41,392 bases of DNA from an uncultured Eubacteriales bacterium (GTDB taxonomy: Bacteria; Bacillota; Clostridia; Oscillospirales; Acutalibacteraceae): positions 1 to 41,392 of the forward strand of contig CAKSSJ010000017.1 in the NCBI GenBank assembly GCA_934488615.1, written 5' to 3'. Below the pieces are notes generated by a model that saw nothing but the letters and a program-made list of their open reading frames with translations, searched no databases and was not told where the DNA came from. Positions within the stretch are counted from its first letter, which is position 1; every line of letters begins with the position of its first letter. Below are positions 6,183 through 13,571 of this stretch, piece by piece. A program made the position numbers and the translations under genes.

Positions 6183-7235
6183 ATGAAAAAAACTATTGTT
6201 ATTTGCGTTACCGTTTTGCTGTGCATTGCAATGATGTGCGGCTCGTTTGTATATGTCGGAAAGGGCTTCAATGAAAGCATAGGCAAGTTTATTCCGTCAA
6301 TTATCGCTTCAACAAAGAACGATACGGGCAAGACCGAGCCTGCAACCGTACCTGTTATGGAGCCGACAACTGAGCCGACGACGGAAGCTCCGACGGAGGA
6401 AACGACTGCGGAGGATCCCACAACCGAGAATACAACGGCTGATTCCTCTACAAAGAAGAATACGACAACAAAAAAGACGACCACAACAAAGAAAACAACG
6501 ACGACAAAAAAGCCGACGACTACCAAGAAGGTAACTACAACAAAGAAAACAACCACCACCAAGAAAGCAACGACAGCTCCCGCCAAGCTGACAACGTCGC
6601 AGATCATCAGCAATTACAATGCCGCGGTGAATAAGGCAATCAGCTCTAAGGCAGGCTATTCAAAAACACGCAGTACGAAGCTTAACAAGCTGGATGCCGG
6701 CGCGCTCAGCAACATGAGCGTTGTTAAAGACGCTGTTTCGGGCTTCCTCGGTGTCGGCGATAAGACTTTCACAAATGCCAAGGGTAAGAGCGAGCTTATG
6801 TCAACGGCGGCGCTCAAAGCCGCAGACGTAAAGAGCGCAAGCTACAAGCTCAGCGGAGGAAAATATACATATACACTTGTTCTCAACAACGGCTCAAGCA
6901 CAGCGGATGCTTCAAATAAAAAGAACAGCTCACCCGTTGACCGCAGCGGAATCCTTGTCGGAACGGGCGATAAATCCGCATTTGACCATAAGTGCGCGGC
7001 TAATCTTTATACGGCGATCAATAATACGGACAATGCTTCGGTTAAATCAGTTACGGAGAATACGTCGAATGTTAAATGCGTTGCAGTTGTCAACGCTTCA
7101 AACGGACGGCTCGAAAGCCTCAGCGTTTCGTTTGATTTTGCGGTTAATCTTACAAATACAAAGTATGTTGTTACGATAAAGAATGCAGGCGGAACAGCCT
7201 CAACGACCGTAAAGTACAGCGGATTTAAATATTGA
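6183..7235 (+). CDS. Secreted or membrane-tethered protein with Thr/Lys-rich linker, function unknown
   Basis: A 350-residue protein. An uncleaved or cleaved N-terminal hydrophobic segment (about 6-24) is followed by a low-complexity spacer (about 50-135) built first of Thr/Pro/Glu and then of repeated TTTKK units. The C-terminal domain (about 140-350), starting LTTSQIISNYNAAVNKAIS, appears globular and rich in beta strands. The spacer is typical of cell-wall-spanning linkers. The ATG at 6183 is chosen because AAGGAG sits 8 bases upstream and the promoter -10 is at 6125-6130; an in-frame ATG at 6051 lies before that promoter. The domain family is not recognised. A bidirectional terminator follows immediately. 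Confidence 0.8.
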   Translation: MKKTIVICVTVLLCIAMMCGSFVYVGKGFNESIGKFIPSIIASTKNDTGKTEPATVPVMEPTTEPTTEAPTEETTAEDPTTENTTADSSTKKNTTTKKTTTTKKTTTTKKPTTTKKVTTTKKTTTTKKATTAPAKLTTSQIISNYNAAVNKAISSKAGYSKTRSTKLNKLDAGALSNMSVVKDAVSGFLGVGDKTFTNAKGKSELMSTAALKAADVKSASYKLSGGKYTYTLVLNNGSSTADASNKKNSSPVDRSGILVGTGDKSAFDHKCAANLYTAINNTDNASVKSVTENTSNVKCVAVVNASNGRLESLSVSFDFAVNLTNTKYVVTIKNAGGTASTTVKYSGFKY

Positions 7236-7237
7236 CA

Positions 7238-7275
7238 GAAAAACAACCGCTCTCAGCTGAGGGCGGTTGTTCTTT
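7238..7275. terminator. Bidirectional terminator
   Basis: ACAACCGC (7243-7250) and GCGGTTGT (7263-7270), extended inward by CTCAG/CTGAG, are flanked by an A run and a T run. It separates the convergent genes at 6183 and 7275. Confidence 0.85.
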
Positions 7276-8183
7276 TATCCGTTTGTATCAATCACTGCTT
7301 TGCATATTTCGGGGGTTATGAAGTCGAAAACGGCAACGCCGAGATGGTTCTTTTTCCCCTTAATAAACTTGATAAACTCAGCATTTACATGCTTTGCGAC
7401 CCTCAGCACATGCGGATAGCCGAGGGTTCCGCTGTGAAAATTTATGCTGAGAATTTTTTTGCCGTTTTCTTCTTTGATAATTCTGTGAAAATGCTCCTTG
7501 GCAAGCTCCCATGCTTCCTCAAGACTGCTGATTTTAAACTTATCCTGAATATGCAGACGAAAGCCTTCATTCTCGATATTTGATGTGCCGTTATGGATCC
7601 AGTTTTGCGACGCGTCAATGCCGATTCCGAGATCCTTTACTCGGTTCAGAAGTATCAGCTTGCCTCTGACCTCGCCAAGTGTCGGAATTCTGTTATCTAC
7701 AAACCATATATCGCGGTACGGCTCAATTTTCCTCTTGAAAATTGAATTAAATTCATTCTTTTTATCCCTTGAAATCAGCTCATGCTTTAGAGAAATAATC
7801 ACTGCTTCGCTCGGATTGCTGCCGATAAAATTATAGCATTGCTCCATGACCTTATCAAAGGTTATTCCCTGAAAAATAGGGCCGTGCGATATAACCAGAT
7901 CGCCCTTGACAACATTCGCGCGGATGTCAAGATAGCGCACGCCCATGTTAAGCTGATCTGTCACGGTATATGTTTGGCACTTTGCAAGCTCGCGAAGAGG
8001 CTCATACAAAGCGCAGGTGTCGTGCGAGCCGGGGATGGAAATTTCACTGATGAATTTCTCTCCGTCGATATGAGCCATCCAGCCGTTACCGTCAAAGCCG
8101 CCGATATCCTTATGAGTGTGCTTGCCCTTGAGCGCCTTCAGCCATGTTATAATCGGAAGCGTCGGGGTTGAAGAATTTGACAT
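7275..8183 (-). CDS. Phosphatidylinositol-specific phospholipase C X-domain protein
   Basis: A 302-residue protein of the bacterial PI-PLC type. The two catalytic histidines are in their usual contexts: H54 in IPGSHDT and H100 in ISHGPIFQG. The D86-I-R88 segment (GVRYLDIRAN) and the VIISLKHE strand also fit. Such enzymes cleave phosphatidylinositol or its glycan derivatives by acid-base chemistry. No signal peptide is visible, so secretion is not evident. The start at 8183 is preferred because AAGGGAG lies 8 bases upstream; an in-frame ATG at 8201 would add six residues but contains that ribosome binding site inside the gene. It ends at the shared terminator. Confidence 0.85.
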   Translation of the reverse strand: MSNSSTPTLPIITWLKALKGKHTHKDIGGFDGNGWMAHIDGEKFISEISIPGSHDTCALYEPLRELAKCQTYTVTDQLNMGVRYLDIRANVVKGDLVISHGPIFQGITFDKVMEQCYNFIGSNPSEAVIISLKHELISRDKKNEFNSIFKRKIEPYRDIWFVDNRIPTLGEVRGKLILLNRVKDLGIGIDASQNWIHNGTSNIENEGFRLHIQDKFKISSLEEAWELAKEHFHRIIKEENGKKILSINFHSGTLGYPHVLRVAKHVNAEFIKFIKGKKNHLGVAVFDFITPEICKAVIDTNG

Positions 8184-8285
8184 TTTCGTTTCTCCCTTCA
8201 TTATAATAAACCGATTCCTTTAATATTATAATCTTTGTATATATAATTGTCAAATGAAAAAAATCAATAAAAACGGTCATAATAC

Positions 8286-8314
8286 TTGCATAAATCATAA
8301 AAATTTTGTATTAT
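8286..8314 (+). promoter_or_regulatory. Promoter of the DUF1538/PII-like operon
   Basis: TTGCAT (8286-8291) and TATTAT (8309-8314) are spaced by 17 bases. Confidence 0.65.
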
Positions 8315-8354
8315 ATATTTATAATGAAATCAGAAAGGTGAGGCTTTTGAATTG

Positions 8355-9899
8355 ATGAAAAAAGACTTTATACTCAAAAACCGAACCGCAGTTTCGGAAA
8401 AGATCAAGGAATCGGCACGCTCCGTTTTCCCGATCGTACTAATTGTTACATTGTTATGCTTCAGCATTGCGCCTATTAACACAGACCTGATGCTGAATTT
8501 TTTTATCGGAACTGTGATGGTTATGATCGGAATCGGACTGTTTTCTCTCGGCGCAGATACCTCGATGATTAAAATAGGAAACAAAATCGGAACAGCCCTG
8601 ACAAAAACAAAAAAGCTTCCGCTGATCGTTGCTGTCAGCTTTGCTTTCGGCTTTGCGGTCACGATTGCCGAGCCTGATTTGCAGGTGCTTGCGGAAACGG
8701 TACCTCATATCAATAATTTTGCGCTTCTTGTCACGGTCGGTATCGGCGTTGGATTTTTCCTCGCCGTTTGTATGATAAGAATAATAACGGGAATCAAGCT
8801 CAGGTGGCTTTTGATCGCTTTTTATGCCGTTATTTTCATTTTAGCCGCCTTTACCGACGACAGATTCCTGAGCATCGCCTTTGATTCGGGCGGTGTTACA
8901 ACAGGACCTATGACCGTGCCGTTTATCCTTGCGCTCGGCGTCGGAGTTTCGAATATTCGAAGCGACGATAAGGCTGAGGCGGACAGTTTCGGATTGGTCG
9001 CTTTAAGCTCGGTAGGACCCGTGCTTGCGGTCCTTGTTCTCGGCTTTTTCTATCCGGGGTCGGACACGGTTTCTGAGGTAGATGTTTTATCGTTCGGCAA
9101 CACGGGTGAAATCGGAAGGGTATATCTTGAAGAGGTTCCGAAATACATGGGCGAGGTCGCAATATCGCTGCTGCCAGTTGTCGTTATTTTCCTTTTATTA
9201 CAGCTTATTCTTCTTAAAATCTCGCGAAGAAGTCTTGTGAAGATCTGCGTCGGATTGGTATATACATATGTCGGACTTGTACTCTTCCTTACGGGCGTCA
9301 ACGTCGGATTTTCTTCGCTCGGCTCCGTTCTCGGCGCGGCTGTTGCCGACGGCTGGACAAAATACCTGATGATACCGCTTTCGATGATTTTCGGCTGGTT
9401 CATCATTGCCGCCGAGCCTGCCGTTACGGTTCTGGAGGGGCAGATCGAAGAGGTCAGTGCAGGTGCGATTTCGGGAAAAGCTATCAAGCTGAGCCTTTCG
9501 GCGGCAATCGCCGTTGCAATGGGTATAGCAATGCTCAGGGTTCTGACGGGTATTTCGATCCTGTGGTTCCTTGTGCCCGGATATGCTATTGCGCTCGGAC
9601 TTTCATTCTTTGTGCCCGATATATACACCGCTATCGCGTTCGACTCGGGCGGAGTTGCTTCGGGACCGATGACTGCAACCTTTATGCTTCAGTTTTTTAT
9701 CGGAGCGAGCATAGCCCTCGGCGGCGACGTGCTCAAGGATGCGTTCGGAGCGGTTGCAATGGTTGCAATGATGCCCTTGATCACGATTCAGACGGTCGGC
9801 TTGCTCTATACAATAAGAGACAGAAAGAGCAACGCACAGAGTGTTGCTGAATTCGGCGATTACGATATTGTTGAGCTTTGGGAGGAGAACGTTGTATGA
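8355..9899 (+). CDS. DUF1538 membrane protein with internal duplication
   Basis: A 514-residue polytopic membrane protein recognised as DUF1538 type. It is built from two homologous halves offset by about 250 residues. IAEPDLQVL (near residue 105) matches AAEPAVTVLEGQ (near 354). FDSGGVTTGPMTVPF (near 176) matches FDSGGVASGPMTATF (near 428). The repeated DSGG-x3-GPMT re-entrant-like segment suggests an inverted- or parallel-repeat transporter fold; the substrate is unknown. The last codons overlap the PII-like gene (ATGA), indicating translational coupling. An in-frame TTG three bases earlier (8352) is an alternative start with slightly better spacing to AGGTGAGG. Confidence 0.85.
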   Translation: MKKDFILKNRTAVSEKIKESARSVFPIVLIVTLLCFSIAPINTDLMLNFFIGTVMVMIGIGLFSLGADTSMIKIGNKIGTALTKTKKLPLIVAVSFAFGFAVTIAEPDLQVLAETVPHINNFALLVTVGIGVGFFLAVCMIRIITGIKLRWLLIAFYAVIFILAAFTDDRFLSIAFDSGGVTTGPMTVPFILALGVGVSNIRSDDKAEADSFGLVALSSVGPVLAVLVLGFFYPGSDTVSEVDVLSFGNTGEIGRVYLEEVPKYMGEVAISLLPVVVIFLLLQLILLKISRRSLVKICVGLVYTYVGLVLFLTGVNVGFSSLGSVLGAAVADGWTKYLMIPLSMIFGWFIIAAEPAVTVLEGQIEEVSAGAISGKAIKLSLSAAIAVAMGIAMLRVLTGISILWFLVPGYAIALGLSFFVPDIYTAIAFDSGGVASGPMTATFMLQFFIGASIALGGDVLKDAFGAVAMVAMMPLITIQTVGLLYTIRDRKSNAQSVAEFGDYDIVELWEENVV

Positions 9900-10567
9900 A
9901 TTATGTAATTTCAATATGCAATCCCGATAATGTCGGCGTTCTCAAAGACATATGTCACAGCCTCGGCTTGCCGATCAACGTTGTGCTCAGAGGGCGCGGA
10001 ACAGCCGTGAGAAGCATGCTTGATCTTCTCGGACTTGAGAGCAATGAAAAGCGCGTTGTTTTTTCGGTTGCGGATAATGACAAATTAAAGAGCTTTATTA
10101 AGGAGCAGAAAAAAAGAATGTTTATCGGAGTTCCGGGGCACGGAATTGTAGTCTCGGTGCCGATAAAAAGCATAGGAGGAAAAAGGACAATGGAAATGCT
10201 TAACGCAGACGCTCAGGCGATAGGCAATAAGCCTGAATTCAATCCGTCATATGAGCTGATCGTCGCCATTGCAAACGAGGGAAGAATGGACATGGTGATG
10301 AATGCCGCAAGAGCCGCAGGAGCAACGGGCGGAACCGTTCTGCACGGCAAGGGTGAGGGCGGAAAAAATGAGGAAAAGTTTTACAATGTTTCTATCGCCA
10401 GCGAAAAGGAGGTTATCCTTATCGTTGCGCGCAAGGAGCAGAAATCCGATATCATGCGTTCAATTCTCGAGAAGGCGGGACCGAACACAGATGCACAGGC
10501 AATTGTTTTTTCTCTGCCGACAAGCGAGGTCGCAGGCTTTGGAATGTTTGATGAGGCTTCGGACTGA
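9896..10567 (+). CDS. Tandem PII-like signalling protein
   Basis: A 223-residue protein composed of two PII-like ferredoxin-fold halves. The first, about 1-95, begins MNYVISICNPDNVGVLKDI and ends GIVVSVPIKSIGG. The second, about 117-220, begins ELIVAIANEGRMDMVMNAA, contains ATGGTVLHGKGEGGKNEEKF in the T-loop position, and ends IVFSLPTSEVAGF. PII proteins are usually separate chains of about 110 residues that trimerise, bind nucleotides and regulate transporters. Fusion of two domains, and overlap with the DUF1538 gene by ATGA, suggest it gates or senses for that membrane protein. The bound ligand cannot be read from the sequence. Confidence 0.82.
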   Translation: MNYVISICNPDNVGVLKDICHSLGLPINVVLRGRGTAVRSMLDLLGLESNEKRVVFSVADNDKLKSFIKEQKKRMFIGVPGHGIVVSVPIKSIGGKRTMEMLNADAQAIGNKPEFNPSYELIVAIANEGRMDMVMNAARAAGATGGTVLHGKGEGGKNEEKFYNVSIASEKEVILIVARKEQKSDIMRSILEKAGPNTDAQAIVFSLPTSEVAGFGMFDEASD

Positions 10568-10580
10568 TTGAAAAAAAGTC

Positions 10581-10609
10581 TTGATTTTAGCCTTAAATGA
10601 TTATATAAT
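10581..10609 (+). promoter_or_regulatory. Promoter of the TetR-family gene
   Basis: TTGATT (10581-10586) and TATAAT (10604-10609) are spaced by 17 bases. Confidence 0.75.
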
Positions 10610-10647
10610 CGGACTGTAACCAAAGCAAAGGAGCATGAAAAACAACA

Positions 10648-11343
10648 ATGCCGAGAAGATATGACAAGGAAGGCTCAAAAAGAAGAATTCTGTCCGTTTG
10701 CGTAAAGCTTTTTATTGAAAAAGGCTATAAGCGGACTACCAATGCCGAAATTCTCAGCCTTGCGGATGTGACGAGCAGTACATTTTATAATATATTCAGT
10801 TCAAAGGACGGCGTTTTGCTCGAACTGGCTGATTTTATGTTTGAAAATCAGTTCAGCTCGGCGGAACAAATCGTTGGCAAGGATGTTTCTCCCGTGATGG
10901 TCTATGCGGCGGAAACTGCTCTGCAATTAACGCTTACGGAGCTGAATGAAAACCTCAGAGAGATTTATCTGGAAGCGTATTCGCACCCGAATATTGCGGA
11001 ATACATTTACCGCAGTACGGCAAACAAGCTGTACAGAATTTTTAGTCCCTATTTGCCCGAATGTACTGTTGATGATTTCTATGAGCTCGAGCTTGGCTCT
11101 GCGGGGATAATGAGAGGATATATGTCCCGTCCCTGCGATGAAAAGTTTACGCTTGAAAAGAAGCTTGAGAGATTTATACGAATGAGTCTCGGCGCATATA
11201 ATGTCCCCGCTGCGGAGCAGGAGAGGGCCTTGAAATATGTTTTGGGCATGAATATTGTTTCGGTTGCCAATGCGGTTATGCAGAAGCTGTTTGAAGCGCT
11301 TGCGATGAAATTTGATTTTACTTTGTCCCAGAATACGAAATGA
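10648..11343 (+). CDS. TetR/AcrR-family transcriptional regulator
   Basis: A 231-residue regulator. The N-terminal helix-turn-helix spans about residues 10-55, with the family-typical RRILSVCVKLFIEKGYKRTT, the recognition region ADVTSSTFYNIFSSKDGVLL, and a following helix. The C-terminal ligand-binding half is all-helical and divergent, so the effector is unknown. It lies 80 bases after the PII-like gene, in the same direction and with its own promoter, so it may or may not act on that operon. AAAGGAG is about 14 bases before the ATG, which is longer than usual; no better in-frame start is visible. Confidence 0.88.
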   Translation: MPRRYDKEGSKRRILSVCVKLFIEKGYKRTTNAEILSLADVTSSTFYNIFSSKDGVLLELADFMFENQFSSAEQIVGKDVSPVMVYAAETALQLTLTELNENLREIYLEAYSHPNIAEYIYRSTANKLYRIFSPYLPECTVDDFYELELGSAGIMRGYMSRPCDEKFTLEKKLERFIRMSLGAYNVPAAEQERALKYVLGMNIVSVANAVMQKLFEALAMKFDFTLSQNTK

Positions 11344-11346
11344 GCA

Positions 11347-11383
11347 TAAAAATAACACCGCTTTCGGGCGGTGCTATTTTTTT
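11347..11383. terminator. Bidirectional terminator
   Basis: AATAACACCGC and GCGGTGCTATT (one mismatch) form a stem around TTTCGG, with A and T runs on either side, between the convergent TetR and serine hydrolase genes. Confidence 0.85.
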
Positions 11384-11385
11384 AT

Positions 11386-12981
11386 TCACTTTATAAATCT
11401 TCCGACTGTGTCCGTATCGCTGTAAAATGTTTCGAAAACATTTCCGCCTACGTCAAGGAAGCTTTCAAACCTCGGGCCTACGTTCATTCCCATGTTGAAC
11501 TCGATATTGAACTTTGCCAATGCGCCGAAGCCCGGGTACGAATTCTGTTTGAGTATTACCGTGTTGCCCTTGAAGATAAAACGAAGCCGCTTTGACTGCG
11601 GTCTGCCTGAATTATAAAGGAAAAATTCAAGGCTACCGTCGCGGTTCCAGGTTGCCTGTGCGTCAATGATAAGCTCGTTTTCGCCCAGAGTGATGACATT
11701 ATGCGTATATTCGTTGTTCATTCCCGCTTTGATAGTCATTCGCTCGGAGTTGTTCTCCTTGAACGACATTATCGCGTTATCCTTATCAAAGCTGAAAACA
11801 ACATCGGTAAGTCCACCGATCTTTTTGCGCCACATAAAGTAGGTAACGGCGCCCTGCGTACTTGTGTTGGGCAGGGGAATGAATTTTATCATGCGGTTGC
11901 TGATTTTTTTCTCCCTTTTGCTGTCTCTTTTGCCGATCGAATGCATGAATTCGGGACCGTAATTGCGCGTTGAAACAAGCGCCTTGAAATCAAACCTGGT
12001 TTTATCGTCAACCTCTTTCGGCTCGATGAACGCTTTCGGAAAATGATTGAATACGGTCGCAATTGCATCACCGTCACGGGTATCGCTCGCAGTAATTACA
12101 ACGCACGCGTCCTGATCGGGGAAGATGAACGAGAACTGTCCGTAAAGACCTGTGAATCTGTATGTAGTGTCGTTATGCTCATGGTCGATCCATACCTGAT
12201 AGCCGTACTCGGCATTATCGGAGAATACGGGATAGGTCTTTTTGGTGTACGGATAGGTCGCCTTGTTGAACCAGTCCTCCGAGAACACACGCTTGCCGTT
12301 ATAGACGCCCTTGTTGAGGTAAAGCATTGAGATTTTTGCAATATCTTCGGCAGATAGCTTAAGACCCCAGCCGCCTGCGTCAACGTCAACCTGGCTTTTT
12401 TCCCAGTGCGGAACCTTTATATCCAATGGCTCATACAGTCTCGGCGTCAGGAATTCTGTAAGCGTCATGCCTGTTTCCTTTTGCAGTATCCATGAAAGGA
12501 GATATGCGTTCTCGCTGATATATTTCCAATCGCTGCCGGGCTCAAATTTAATCGGCTTGTCGAGTATTGCATTGACCCAGTCGGTTTTGGCTTTATCGTC
12601 AAAAACGCTTGTGACTTTGCCCATTCGCATTGAAAGAACATCGTGTATTGTGACCTTTTTTGCCCAGTCAAGCTGTTGTCCTGTCAAGCCCTCCAGCTTG
12701 TGCGGAAAGTATTTTTCATAAATCTTTGTGTCAAGGGAAAGTATTCCCTCATCAACGGCTATTCCGATTGCCGTTGCGGTAACGCTTTTGCTCAGCGAAA
12801 ACATATCATGCGGAGTGTCAGCCTTGTTGGGCGACCAGTGACATTCGCAGGCAACCTTGCCGTGACGGATAACCATTAAGCTGTCGATATTGTAAACAAG
12901 CTTTTCAAAGAATCGTATAAGGTCGGTAACTACACCTGAGTCAACACCGACCTGTTCGGGATATTCGGCTCTTTCAAGCAT
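11386..12981 (-). CDS. Serine hydrolase of the beta-lactamase/penicillin-binding fold (class C type)
   Basis: A 531-residue protein. Residues about 10-330 form the class C beta-lactamase/esterase-type domain with an S62-L-S-K65 catalytic tetrad in DMFSLSKSVTATAIG, a general-base tyrosine at Y154 in DWKYISENAYLLSW, and a GLYGQF segment in place of the usual HxG/KTG motif. Residues about 380-531 form a beta-rich C-terminal extension. No signal peptide is visible, so a cytoplasmic esterase or peptidase role is more likely than antibiotic resistance. AAGGAGAG lies before the ATG. It is transcribed alone from the promoter at 13011-13039. Confidence 0.88.
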   Translation of the reverse strand: MLERAEYPEQVGVDSGVVTDLIRFFEKLVYNIDSLMVIRHGKVACECHWSPNKADTPHDMFSLSKSVTATAIGIAVDEGILSLDTKIYEKYFPHKLEGLTGQQLDWAKKVTIHDVLSMRMGKVTSVFDDKAKTDWVNAILDKPIKFEPGSDWKYISENAYLLSWILQKETGMTLTEFLTPRLYEPLDIKVPHWEKSQVDVDAGGWGLKLSAEDIAKISMLYLNKGVYNGKRVFSEDWFNKATYPYTKKTYPVFSDNAEYGYQVWIDHEHNDTTYRFTGLYGQFSFIFPDQDACVVITASDTRDGDAIATVFNHFPKAFIEPKEVDDKTRFDFKALVSTRNYGPEFMHSIGKRDSKREKKISNRMIKFIPLPNTSTQGAVTYFMWRKKIGGLTDVVFSFDKDNAIMSFKENNSERMTIKAGMNNEYTHNVITLGENELIIDAQATWNRDGSLEFFLYNSGRPQSKRLRFIFKGNTVILKQNSYPGFGALAKFNIEFNMGMNVGPRFESFLDVGGNVFETFYSDTDTVGRFIK

Positions 12982-13010
12982 TTTTATCTCTCCTTAATTT
13001 TAATAGAAAA

Positions 13011-13039
13011 ATTATATCATGTGTTCAAAAATAAAGCAA
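13011..13039 (-). promoter_or_regulatory. Promoter of the serine hydrolase gene
   Basis: TTGCTT (13034-13039) and TATAAT (13011-13016) on the minus strand are spaced by 17 bases, about 30 bases upstream of the start codon. Confidence 0.7.
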
Positions 13040-13118
13040 ACAAATTCGGGCATTTTAAAACTCTTTATGCATATCAGACAATTAAATGGGCTGACGTTTG
13101 GTTGAATTTACCATGTGA

Positions 13119-13526
13119 TTATCGCCTGTTGACGCTTAATATTCCTCCGACTGCCGAGAATACGGTCATGATAATCGCCGCGATCCAGCCTGAAAGGGAA
13201 ATGCCTGTGTGACTGATGATTGAAGAAACAAGAAAAATAATCAGAAATGCGGGCAGGGCGGAGACTGCGCCGAAAATAAGTCCGTTTTTGCGGATCGGTC
13301 TTACCGCGCGGTAGCCGCCGATAATGCCGCAAACGGCGCTTATGACAAAGATAATATATTTATATATTCTGCTGTCTATATCGGCTTTCAGGCATATTAA
13401 AGATGCAAATGAAGTCAATATAAAGTAAAAAATTATATTTAGAAGCGACCCTATAAGGATTTTAATAACGATATTTTTGAAATCTGTTTCTCCCGTTTTT
13501 GCGGCTATTGATTTACTCTTGGGCAT
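13119..13526 (-). CDS. Small four-helix membrane protein, TIGR04086-like
   Basis: A 135-residue hydrophobic protein with four predicted membrane segments (about 21-45, 55-72, 82-102 and 107-130) and a basic N-terminal tail. Size and topology, including the RPIRKNGLIFGAVSALPAFL loop-helix and the final WIAAIIMTVFSAVGGIL helix, fit the conserved but uncharacterised TIGR04086 membrane family of Clostridia. The assignment is by pattern only. AGGAGGG lies 6 bases before the ATG but is buried in a 9-bp hairpin (13533-13560), suggesting translational control. It is the last gene of the aminotransferase/acyl-CoA ligase unit. Confidence 0.7.
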   Translation of the reverse strand: MPKSKSIAAKTGETDFKNIVIKILIGSLLNIIFYFILTSFASLICLKADIDSRIYKYIIFVISAVCGIIGGYRAVRPIRKNGLIFGAVSALPAFLIIFLVSSIISHTGISLSGWIAAIIMTVFSAVGGILSVNRR

Positions 13527-13532
13527 ACATAT

Positions 13533-13560
13533 CCCTCCTCACCAAATGATATGAGGAGGG
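13533..13560 (-). promoter_or_regulatory. Hairpin sequestering the ribosome binding site of the TIGR04086-like gene
   Basis: On the minus strand CCCTCCTCA pairs perfectly with TGAGGAGGG around a 10-base loop. The 3' arm is the whole Shine-Dalgarno sequence, and the ATG follows 6 bases later. There is no T run, so termination is unlikely. Confidence 0.7.
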
Positions 13561-13571
13561 CAAATTTATTA

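Noticed and set aside
6460..6570. Tandem short repeats considered as a CRISPR or minisatellite array
   Set aside because: They are in-frame codons for the TTTKK linker, with no spacers and no cas genes in the window.
6029..6613. Val/Phe-rich 194-codon frame on the minus strand
   Set aside because: It is the antisense image of the Thr/Lys repeat linker of the secreted protein at 6183; the repeated Val-Val-Phe runs come from ACA/ACG/AAG codons read in reverse, and no ribosome binding site is present.
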